Origin: Lentisphaerota bacterium
GTDB lineage: Bacteria > Verrucomicrobiota > Kiritimatiellia > PWTM01
DNA length: 37,689 bases
Assembly: GCA_016873715.1 (NCBI GenBank)
Contig: VGWF01000033.1
Span: forward strand, 1-37,689
Direction: 5' to 3'
Shown here: piece after piece, positions 15,170 to 21,930 of the stretch
How positions within the stretch are numbered: the first letter of the stretch is position 1
Layout of the letters: each line of letters starts with the position of its first letter
Notes under the pieces: model-generated
What the model saw: the letters and a program-made list of their open reading frames with translations, nothing else
Told to the model about the DNA's origin: nothing
Databases searched by the model: none
Made by a program: the position numbers and the translations under genes

Positions 15170-16960
15170 GTGACCAAGACCGCCGACGTTCCGGTCCGCC
15201 GTGAGCCGCCGCCCATCGCGCTGATGCAGGCCGGCGACGGCTCCGCGTGGCTCCGGTTTGCGGAGCCCCGGCGGATCGTCCGCGCCGATGCGATCGCCGA
15301 TGTCCTCCCCGCCCTGGCGGAGGTCGAGGCGGCGAATGCGGCGGGGCTGTGGGCCGCCGGTTTCGTGGCCTACGACGCCGCGCCGGCCTTCGACTCGGCC
15401 CTCGCGGTGCATCCGTCCGCCGCCGGCCCCCTGCTCTGGTTCGGCCTCTTCGACGAGCCCGCACGGCTCCCCGCGTCGTGGCGGCCCCCGGCCGGCCTGC
15501 CGCCCCGGATCGACTGGCGCCCCTCGGTGTCGGCCGCGGCCCACGCCTGCGCGGTGGAGGACATCCGCGCCTGCATCGCCCGCGGCGAGACCTACCAGGT
15601 GAACCTCACCCACCGACTGCGCGCCGCGGCCCCGGACGACCCCTTCGCCCTCTTCACCGCGATGATCCGCGCGCAACGCGGCCGCCATGCCGCGTGGATC
15701 GACACCGGCGATCTCGCCCTGGCCTCCGCATCGCCGGAGCTCTTCTTCGCGCTCGACGGCACGCGGATCGTCTCGCGCCCGATGAAGGGCACCGCGCCGC
15801 GCGGGCCGGACACCGCGTCGGACCGGCGCATCGCCGCCACCCTGGCCGCCTCGCCCAAGGACCGCGCCGAGAACCTGATGATCGTCGACATGGTCCGCAA
15901 CGACCTCGGCCGCATCGCCGCCCCCGGCTCCGTGCACGTGCCGCGGCTGTACGAGGTCGAGCGCTACCCGACCGTCTGGCAGATGACCTCGACGGTCGCG
16001 GCGGCGACCCGCGCCCCGCTGACGGACATCCTTCGCGCCCTCTTCCCGGCCGCCTCGATCACCGGCGCGCCGAAGGTGCAGGCGACGCGCATCATCGCGC
16101 GGCTGGAGGACTCGCCGCGCGGCGTCTACACCGGCTGCATCGGCTGGTCCGCCCCGGGCCGGCGCGCGGAGTTCAACGTCGCGATCCGCACCGCCTGCAT
16201 CGACCGCCGCGCCGGCTCGGCGGTCTACGGCACCGGCGGCGGCATCGTGTGGGACTCCTCCCCGGACGCCGAATTCGAGGAATGCCGCACGAAAGCGCAG
16301 GTGCTCTTCGAAACCGATCCGCCCTTCTCGCTCCTGGAGACGATGCTCTGGCGACCACGCCGCGGCTTCCGGCTCCTCGCCCTGCACCTCGCCCGTCTCG
16401 CGGATTCGGCGGACCACTTCGACGTCCCCCTCGACCCCGCCGCCGTGCGCCGCGCGCTCGACGCCGCGGCGGCGGGATGGCCGCCCCGCCCGCACCGCGT
16501 GCGGCTGCTGGTCGATGCGGACGGGACGCCGTCGGTCGAGGCCGCGCCGTTCGATCCGCGCGCGGAGCGGCGGACGTGGCGCATCGCGCTCGCGGCCGGC
16601 CCGGCGGACTCCGCCGACCGGTTCCTGCGGCACAAGACGACCCGGCGCGCCGCCTACGACCACGCCCGCGCCGCGCGGCCGGGATTCGACGACATCCTTC
16701 TCTGGAACGAACGCGGCGAGATCACGGAATCGACGCTTGCGAACGTCGCCGTGCGCATCGACGGCGCATGGATCACGCCCGCCGCTTCCTGCGGCCTGCT
16801 CCGCGGCACGATGCGCGAACGGCTCCTCCGCCGCGGAACGATCCGAGAAGGTATCGTGCTCCGCGACGAGCTTTCGCGAGCCGGGGACATCCTGCTGTTC
16901 AACTCCCTGCGCGGGCTGATCCGTACCGCTCTCCCGGCGGCCGACGGCCGGGACGGATGA
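15170..16960 (+). CDS. pabB: Fused PabB-PabC: aminodeoxychorismate synthase component I and 4-amino-4-deoxychorismate lyase
   Basis: Makes p-aminobenzoate for folate. Residues about 1-380 are the chorismate-binding PabB domain, with GETYQVNLTHRL, SPELFF, the lysine-containing SRPMKGTAPRG, ENLMIVDMVRNDLGRI, SITGAPK and GGGIVWDS. Residues about 390-590 are the PabC PLP fold-type IV domain, with SLLETMLW, the HKTTRR lysine and ERGEITESTLANVAV. The product needs a separate PabA/TrpG glutaminase, which is not visible here. The start is uncertain: GTG 15170 (596 residues, MTKTADVPVRREPPP) is preferred; ATG 15125 and GTG 15101 are in frame but overlap the opposite promoter zone and add an unusual N-terminus. 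Such PabB-PabC fusions are known. Confidence 0.92.
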   Translation: MTKTADVPVRREPPPIALMQAGDGSAWLRFAEPRRIVRADAIADVLPALAEVEAANAAGLWAAGFVAYDAAPAFDSALAVHPSAAGPLLWFGLFDEPARLPASWRPPAGLPPRIDWRPSVSAAAHACAVEDIRACIARGETYQVNLTHRLRAAAPDDPFALFTAMIRAQRGRHAAWIDTGDLALASASPELFFALDGTRIVSRPMKGTAPRGPDTASDRRIAATLAASPKDRAENLMIVDMVRNDLGRIAAPGSVHVPRLYEVERYPTVWQMTSTVAAATRAPLTDILRALFPAASITGAPKVQATRIIARLEDSPRGVYTGCIGWSAPGRRAEFNVAIRTACIDRRAGSAVYGTGGGIVWDSSPDAEFEECRTKAQVLFETDPPFSLLETMLWRPRRGFRLLALHLARLADSADHFDVPLDPAAVRRALDAAAAGWPPRPHRVRLLVDADGTPSVEAAPFDPRAERRTWRIALAAGPADSADRFLRHKTTRRAAYDHARAARPGFDDILLWNERGEITESTLANVAVRIDGAWITPAASCGLLRGTMRERLLRRGTIREGIVLRDELSRAGDILLFNSLRGLIRTALPAADGRDG

Positions 16961-17058
16961 CCCACCAGAGGGGCGTCTGAGGTTCGGGCTTCGCGTCGGC
17001 CGGACAGCCGGGGGTCAGGTTTCAGGCGAAAGAAGAGCCGGGTTTCAGGTTGCGGGGT

Positions 17059-18747
17059 TCAGGGTCCAAGTTCCGACCTCCTCCCTCCGAATTCCGACCT
17101 CCGCTCTCTGCTCTGCGCTCTCCGCTCTTCGCTCTCTGCTCTCCGCTCTTTGCTCTGCGCTCTCTGCTCTCCGCTCTTTGCTCTGCGCTCTCTGCTCTCC
17201 GCTCTTTGCTCTGCGCTCTTCGCTCTGCTCAAAGCACGGGCGAGAGCAACGCGCAGGCGTTCTCGGCGAAGCGGTGGAGCGTGGAGCGAGGCGTTCTCGG
17301 CGAAGCGGTGGAGCGTCGAGCGGCGGCGCCAGTCGGCCGGGTTGATCTCGGCGGCGCGGGCGAAATCGTCGAGGACGGCGCGCTTGAGCCGGCCGGCGAA
17401 CCCGGCATCGTGGACGAGCAGGTTCGTCTCGTAGTTGAGCCGCAGGCTGCGCGAGTCGAGGTTCGCGGAGCCGACGAGCGCAACCTCGTCGTCGACGATC
17501 AGCGCCTTGGCGTGCATGAACGGCGGTTCCCGTTCGGCGATGCGCACGCCCGCGTCGAGGAGGGGCTCGTAAAACGAGCGGCCGGCCCATCCGGCGTAGA
17601 CGTGGTTGTTGTCGCGCGGAACCAGCAGCTTGACCTCCACGCCCCGCATCGCGGCGGCGCGGAAGGCGCGGACGAGGTCGGCGGTGGGCACGAAATAGGG
17701 CGTCACGGCGAGGATCTGCCGCCGCGCGGCGACGAGCATCGCGAAGATGACGTCGGGCAGCGTCTCGGCGTCCAGCGACGGCGCCCCGTTGACGACGCGG
17801 ACGCGCTCGTCGCCGGCGGCGCGGATCTCGGGGAAGAAGTCCCGCGCGAGGAGGTCCTCCACGGGTTCCTCGGTCATGAAGTGCCAGTCGCTCAGGAACG
17901 AGAACTGCAGTTCCTGAACCGCCGGGCCGTCCACGCGGAAATGGTAGTCGCGGTGGGCCGGCGCGCCGGGGCGCGTGACGTTGATGCCGGCGAGGTTGAT
18001 CCCGCCGGTGAAGGCGGTCGCGCCGTCGACGACGAGGATCTTCCGGTGGTTGCGCAGGTTGAGCTGGAACTGGCGCCGCAGCGGCATGGCCTGCGTCCAG
18101 CCCGCGAGGCGGAAGGCCGGCGCGGCGCGGCGGTAGCGGCGCAGGAAGCCCGCGAGCACGGCGGGGGTCGATCCGAAACGGTCGAACAGCACGCGCACCT
18201 CGACGCCGGCGAGCGCGCGTTCGACGAGCGCGTCGAGGAACTCGCGGCCGACGGCGTCGTTGGCGAGGATGAAGGTCTGGAGGTTGATGTGCCGCCGCGC
18301 GCCGCGGATGGCGTCGAGCATGGGGCGGTAGGCCTCGTCGCCGGTGACGAGCACCTCGACGCGGTTCCCGCCGACGAGGGGGAAGTCCGGCAGCAGCGGA
18401 TCGATCGCGCGGTGCAGCGCGCGTCCCTGATCCGTGGCGGGCTCCGCAACGCCGGCATCCCGGATGCCGCGCCAGTAGTCCATCGGCAGCGAGTCCGGCT
18501 CCCGCGCGCGGTGGCGGTCGCGGAACGCCCGGTGGGCGTTCACGCGCAGCGCGGTCTTCGCGGCGATGCGGTCGACGCCGAGCACCAGGTAGAGCGCGAT
18601 GCCGGCGAAGGGGAACGACCAGATCACGACCAGCCACAGCAGGGCCGAACTGGCCTCGCGCTTGATGCGGATGGCGTGCAGCGAGGCGGCGGTCGACGCG
18701 GCCAGGTGGGCGGCGGAGACCAGCGAGACGAGCACGCCCTCGGTCAT
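17059..18747 (-). CDS. cls: Cardiolipin synthase, C-terminus altered by a 34-bp tandem duplication
   Basis: Phospholipase-D superfamily enzyme that joins two phosphatidylglycerols to cardiolipin at the inner membrane. N-terminal membrane segments at about 35-60 (LLWLVVIWSFPFAGIALYLVLG) are followed by two HKD motifs: His234, Lys236, Asp241 (NHRKILVVDG) and His412, Lys414, Asp419 (MHAKALIVDD). The open frame gives 562 residues, but after residue 486 it reads a duplicated 34 bp out of frame, then about 56 residues of heptamer repeat (EQRAESRERR type). Removing one copy gives 494 residues ending CALLSPVL, like the SPLL ends of the family. The start at 18747 is 15 nt after the pyrF stop. Confidence 0.9.
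   Translation of the reverse strand: MTEGVLVSLVSAAHLAASTAASLHAIRIKREASSALLWLVVIWSFPFAGIALYLVLGVDRIAAKTALRVNAHRAFRDRHRAREPDSLPMDYWRGIRDAGVAEPATDQGRALHRAIDPLLPDFPLVGGNRVEVLVTGDEAYRPMLDAIRGARRHINLQTFILANDAVGREFLDALVERALAGVEVRVLFDRFGSTPAVLAGFLRRYRRAAPAFRLAGWTQAMPLRRQFQLNLRNHRKILVVDGATAFTGGINLAGINVTRPGAPAHRDYHFRVDGPAVQELQFSFLSDWHFMTEEPVEDLLARDFFPEIRAAGDERVRVVNGAPSLDAETLPDVIFAMLVAARRQILAVTPYFVPTADLVRAFRAAAMRGVEVKLLVPRDNNHVYAGWAGRSFYEPLLDAGVRIAEREPPFMHAKALIVDDEVALVGSANLDSRSLRLNYETNLLVHDAGFAGRLKRAVLDDFARAAEINPADWRRRSTLHRFAENASLHAPPLRRERLRVALARALSRAKSAEQRAESRERRAKSGEQRAQSKERRAESEERRAQSRERRSEFGGRRSELGP
17103..17228. repeat. Eighteen-unit heptamer array GCTCTNN downstream of cls
   Basis: Eighteen 7-bp units in perfect phase, all beginning GCTCT, with a higher-order 28-bp pattern (CT, CC, TT, GC endings). 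The array begins at the TGA of the ancestral cls frame (17229-17231). A weaker heptamer-phased stretch (GGTTTCA, GGTTGCG, GGGTTCA, GGGTCCA at 17041-17068, then TTCCGAC words 21 bp apart) lies on its other side. Confidence 0.9.
17255..17322. repeat. 34-bp tandem duplication in the 3' end of cls
   Basis: Copies at 17255-17288 and 17289-17322 differ at one base (17283 G, 17317 C). The length is not a multiple of three, so the cls frame changes after the first copy read. Confidence 0.9.
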
Positions 18748-18762
18748 GCGGATCGTCCGGCC

Positions 18763-19473
18763 TCAGCCGGCCTCTCCGGCGGCCATGTCCGCCAGGACGC
18801 GCCGCGCGGCGGCGGCGGGATCGGCGGCCTCGAGGATCGGCCGGCCGACGACCAGGTGCGTGGCGCCGTCGCGCACCGCGCCCGCGGGCGTCGCGACGCG
18901 CTTCTGGTCGCCGACGGCGTCGGACGGCAGGCGGATCCCGGGCGTCACGAGCAGCGGTCCCGCGCCGAAGCGCTTGCGCATGGCGGCGGCCTCCTGCGGG
19001 GAGCAGACGACCCCGTCCGCCCCGGCCGACAGGGCCACCTCGGCCAGCGCGAGGACCTGGTCGGCCGGCGCGCGCCCGACGCCGATCGCGGCGAGATCCG
19101 CCGCGTCGAGGCTGGTGAGGACCGTCACGGCGAGGATCTTCGGCGCCGCGGGCCCGGCCCCGCGCGCGGCCTCGGCGGCGGCCTCGATCATCGCGCGCCC
19201 GCCCGACGCGTGGAGCGTGAGCAGGCCGACGCCGTGGCGCGCCGCGGCGCGGACCGCCCGCTCGACGGTGCGGGGGATGTCGTGCAGCTTGAGGTCGAGA
19301 AAGACGTGCCGGCCGCGCGCGGCCAGCGGTTCGAGCGCCTTCGGTCCCTCGGCCGCGAAGAGTTCGAGGCCGACCTTGTACCAGCGGACCTCGTCGGGCA
19401 GGCGGTCGACGATGCCGCCGATGGCGGACGAATCCGCGACGTCCAGCGCGACGATGAGTTCGGACCTGTTCAT
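18763..19473 (-). CDS. pyrF: PyrF, orotidine 5'-phosphate decarboxylase
   Basis: Decarboxylates OMP to UMP, the last step of de novo pyrimidine synthesis, in the cytoplasm. The 236-residue TIM barrel begins LIVALDV, has the catalytic FLDLKLHDIP block (Asp-x-Lys-x-x-Asp) and ends with the phosphate-binding VVGRPI segment. The ATG at 19473 overlaps the M48 stop by 4 nt (ATGA); an upstream in-frame ATG at 19491 is less likely. The coupled downstream gene is cls, 15 nt away. Confidence 0.95.
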   Translation of the reverse strand: MNRSELIVALDVADSSAIGGIVDRLPDEVRWYKVGLELFAAEGPKALEPLAARGRHVFLDLKLHDIPRTVERAVRAAARHGVGLLTLHASGGRAMIEAAAEAARGAGPAAPKILAVTVLTSLDAADLAAIGVGRAPADQVLALAEVALSAGADGVVCSPQEAAAMRKRFGAGPLLVTPGIRLPSDAVGDQKRVATPAGAVRDGATHLVVGRPILEAADPAAAARRVLADMAAGEAG

Positions 19474-20810
19474 GGTTTCGCAAAGCCCCATTCGGTGAGC
19501 CGCTGGGCGGCGTGTTCCGCTTCCCGTCCCTCCCCGACCGCCTGCAGGTACGCGGCGTACCGCTCCGCCGCCTGGCGTTTCCGCCCCATGGCCTCCAGCG
19601 CGAGGCCGTCGAGGAAGAGCGTCGTCGGATTCCCCGGCAGCCGCTTCGCGTATTCGGCGAACGACTGGTGCGCGGCGTCGGCACGCCCGGCGGACAGGGC
19701 GGCGAAGCCCTCGGCGTGGAGGGCCTGCGGTTCGCCCGGATTGGCCTGCTTCGCGCGGCTGGCGAAGGCCTGCGCCTCGGCGGCCCGGTTCTGCTTGAGG
19801 AGGCAGCCGGACATCTTCAGCAGCGCCTCGTAGTCGTCCGGCGTCTTCCGCAGGGCCGCGGCGTAGTGGCCCTCGGCCTCCTTCGGCTTCTTCGCGGCCA
19901 TCGCGGTGTCGCCCCGCTGCACGGCCTGGATCGTGTCCGCCAGCGCGCGGACGGGCGCGGTCGAATCCATGTAGCGTTCGCGGTGGACCGGCAGCCCCGC
20001 CCCGGCGGCGTGGGTCGAGCGGACCGCGGCGAGGGCCGTGGCGTGGCGCTCCTGGCTCATCGGGTGGGTCGCGAACATCATCTCGAGCGCGCCGGGCTTG
20101 TTCCTCTCCTGCCGGAGCAGCACCTCCATCAGGCCGGCCATGCCCTGCGGGTTGTACCCGGCCTTGGTCATGTACTCCATGCCGAGCGCGTCGGCCTGCC
20201 GCTCGTCGGCGCGGCTGTAGCGGGCCAGCAGCATGCCCGCCCCCACGCCGCCGAGGCCGGCGACGACCGCGGCCGCCTCGCCCTTGTCCGACTGCTCCAG
20301 CGCGATCGCGGCGCCCGCGACGACGAGTTGCGCCAGCATCCCGGTCGTCATCCGCGACGCGGTGTGCCGCGCGCAGACGTGCCCGACCTCGTGGCCGAGC
20401 AGCCCGGCGAGCTGCGCCTCGTCGCCGAGTTCGAGCAGGATCCCGCGCGTCGCCGCGATGCTCCCGCCGGGAAACGCGTAGGCGTTGATGTAGGACGCAT
20501 TGACCGCGCGGAACGAGTACGGCATCGACGGCCGGTGGCTGACGCCGGTCAGCGCGGTGCCGACGGATCCCACGTAGCGGTTGACGGCGTCACTACGGAC
20601 CGCGCCGTAATCGGCGGACACCTGGTGCGGCGCGTTCTCGCGGTCCATCGCGATCTCCTGGTCCTCGGAGACGAGGGAGAACTGCGACTTCCCCGTGACG
20701 GGGTTCGTCACGCAGCCGGCCAGCGCGGCGGCGGACGAGGTCGCAGCCATCGCGAGGAAATCGCGGCGGCCCATGAAGCGGGCGGGATCCCGGACAGGGC
20801 ATGTGTTCAT
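19470..20810 (-). CDS. M48-family zinc metalloprotease lipoprotein with TPR C-terminus
   Basis: A 446-residue envelope protease like BepA/LoiP. The N-terminus MGRRDFLAMAATSSAAALAGC joins a twin-arginine motif to a lipobox at Cys33, suggesting an exported lipoprotein. The zinc site is HEVGH (140-144), with the third ligand Glu203 in ADERQADALG. Three to four TPR helices (about 305-440) follow, as in BepA, where they contact BAM/LptD. ATG 20810 is preceded by AGAGGG, 7 nt away, and a TTGGCG-N17-TATCGT promoter. The stop overlaps pyrF by 4 nt. The window also holds lptD about 3.4 kb away, so an outer-membrane quality-control role is plausible but inferred. Confidence 0.88.
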   Translation of the reverse strand: MNTCPVRDPARFMGRRDFLAMAATSSAAALAGCVTNPVTGKSQFSLVSEDQEIAMDRENAPHQVSADYGAVRSDAVNRYVGSVGTALTGVSHRPSMPYSFRAVNASYINAYAFPGGSIAATRGILLELGDEAQLAGLLGHEVGHVCARHTASRMTTGMLAQLVVAGAAIALEQSDKGEAAAVVAGLGGVGAGMLLARYSRADERQADALGMEYMTKAGYNPQGMAGLMEVLLRQERNKPGALEMMFATHPMSQERHATALAAVRSTHAAGAGLPVHRERYMDSTAPVRALADTIQAVQRGDTAMAAKKPKEAEGHYAAALRKTPDDYEALLKMSGCLLKQNRAAEAQAFASRAKQANPGEPQALHAEGFAALSAGRADAAHQSFAEYAKRLPGNPTTLFLDGLALEAMGRKRQAAERYAAYLQAVGEGREAEHAAQRLTEWGFAKP

Positions 20811-20841
20811 CGGTGGCCCTCTGCGTCGCTGCCTCGCGGGA

Positions 20842-20870
20842 ACGATAGCGGAACGGGGCACCCCCGCCAA
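20842..20870 (-). promoter_or_regulatory. Promoter candidate for the M48-pyrF-cls unit
   Basis: Minus-strand TTGGCG (20870-20865), a 17-bp spacer and TATCGT (20847-20842). The expected start of transcription near 20835 leaves a short leader with AGAGGG before ATG 20810. Confidence 0.4.
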
Positions 20871-20880
20871 GTCCCGGTGT

Positions 20881-21117
20881 CCCTACGGCTCCGGGGCGGG
20901 CGCGTCTCCGATTCACTGACCCGATCCTGCGGGCGCCTCTTGGAACCTGCATGGCTACCGGGATCCATCGAACGGCCGGGCCGGCGGCCCGGCCCTACCA
21001 CGGACGTCTCGGGAACGACGGGTAGGGCCGGGCGGCTCGCCCGGCCGAACGGAAAGCCCGTGCGAGCGTCTTCGTCAGCGCTGCACCCGACCGGAGATGC
21101 GCCCCTACGGCTCCGGG
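20881..21117. repeat. REP/BIME-like palindromic element between M48 and pseudopilin genes
   Basis: Two 27-bp arms (20973-20999 and 21021-21047) are inverted repeats of each other with three mismatches, separated by 21 bp; each arm is itself palindromic. The block is bounded by direct repeats CCCTACGGCTCCGGG at 20881-20895 and 21103-21117. Just inside them lie GCGCGTCTCCG (20900-20910) and its near-inverse CGGAGATGCGC (21092-21102). No gene is seen in 20811-21104. The right direct repeat holds the stop codon of the pseudopilin (21105-21107). Confidence 0.7.
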
Positions 21118-21494
21118 ACACCGTTCGTGGGGAACAGGAGCCGCAGGCGCCGCGAGGGCCGGTCGGGGCGGTAGACGGACCACTGGTCCCAGGCGTCCTT
21201 GTCGTCGCCCGTCCCCACCTCGATGCGGGCGCGCTCGGCGGACAGTCCACCCAGCGGGGGCGCCGACGCGGCGGCGGGGTCGAGGGTGCGCGCGGCCGAC
21301 ACGGTCCGGATGGCCAGCGACATCTCCTGCGCGTCGGCCGATTCCCGTTCCTCGCGGATCACGAGCGCCAGGCCCGCCGCGATGGCGCCGCACAACATCA
21401 CGGCGACGACCAGCGCGACGAGGATCTCGACGAGCGTGAACCCGGCCGCCCGGCCGGCGCGCCTACAGGTCCGCGGTGGAGATATCCGCCGCAT
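21105..21494 (-). CDS. Pseudopilin-like protein with prepilin cleavage/methylation motif (GspI/GspH type)
   Basis: A 129-residue protein. The prepilin motif GFTLVEILVAL (residues 18-28) includes the Glu at position 5 of the mature protein, followed by one hydrophobic helix (to about 47). The leader is Arg-rich. The remaining 80 residues have no family signature that I recognise; a minor type II secretion or type IV pilin is most likely. The start at 21494 overlaps the 3' end of gspG by 32 nt and no shorter start exists before the motif. The last residues and the stop codon fall in a copy of the CCCTACGGCTCCGGG repeat, so the C-terminus may have been altered by that element. Confidence 0.75.
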   Translation of the reverse strand: MRRISPPRTCRRAGRAAGFTLVEILVALVVAVMLCGAIAAGLALVIREERESADAQEMSLAIRTVSAARTLDPAAASAPPLGGLSAERARIEVGTGDDKDAWDQWSVYRPDRPSRRLRLLFPTNGVPEP

Positions 21495-21930
21495 CGCCGT
21501 CGCCCCCCGGCTCGCCGTCGGATCCGTAGCAGACGATCTCGAACGGCAGCCCCTCGCGTCCGGGCACGAGGTAGATGAACTCGCGGCCCCACGGGTCGCG
21601 CGGCAGCCGCCGGCTGGCCAGGTAGCCGCCGTCGGGATAGGTCTCCGGCACGGGCGAGGACGCCGGCTTGCGCACCAGCGAGTCGAGCCCCTGCTCCATC
21701 GTCGGGATGCGCCCCTGCTCCACCTGGTAGTGTCCGACGGCGTTCTGCAGTTCGCGGACCTGGATCTTCGCGGTGTCGACCCGCGCCTTCTGCTGCTTCT
21801 GGAGGACGTTGACGGTGACCACCGTCACGAGGCCCATGATGATCGCCATCACGACCAGGATCTCGATCAGGGTGAAACCGCCGCGCCGCCCGCACCGGCG
21901 CGCGTGCGTCGGTTCCTTCGTGTTTCTCAT
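21463..21930 (-). CDS. gspG: GspG, major pseudopilin of a type II secretion system
   Basis: A 155-residue protein. The prepilin site GFTLIEILVV (residues 18-27) precedes a hydrophobic helix. A GspG core follows: KAKIQ-type helix (ARVDTAKIQVRELQNAVGHYQVEQGRIPT), EQGLDSLV, the DPWGREFIYLVPG strand and the Ca-binding end YGSDGEPGGDGDAADIS. GspG forms the pseudopilus shaft after cleavage and methylation by the prepilin peptidase. The ATG at 21930 overlaps the DNA polymerase stop as ATGA. No other T2SS gene except the adjacent pseudopilin is in view. Confidence 0.9.
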   Translation of the reverse strand: MRNTKEPTHARRCGRRGGFTLIEILVVMAIIMGLVTVVTVNVLQKQQKARVDTAKIQVRELQNAVGHYQVEQGRIPTMEQGLDSLVRKPASSPVPETYPDGGYLASRRLPRDPWGREFIYLVPGREGLPFEIVCYGSDGEPGGDGDAADISTADL

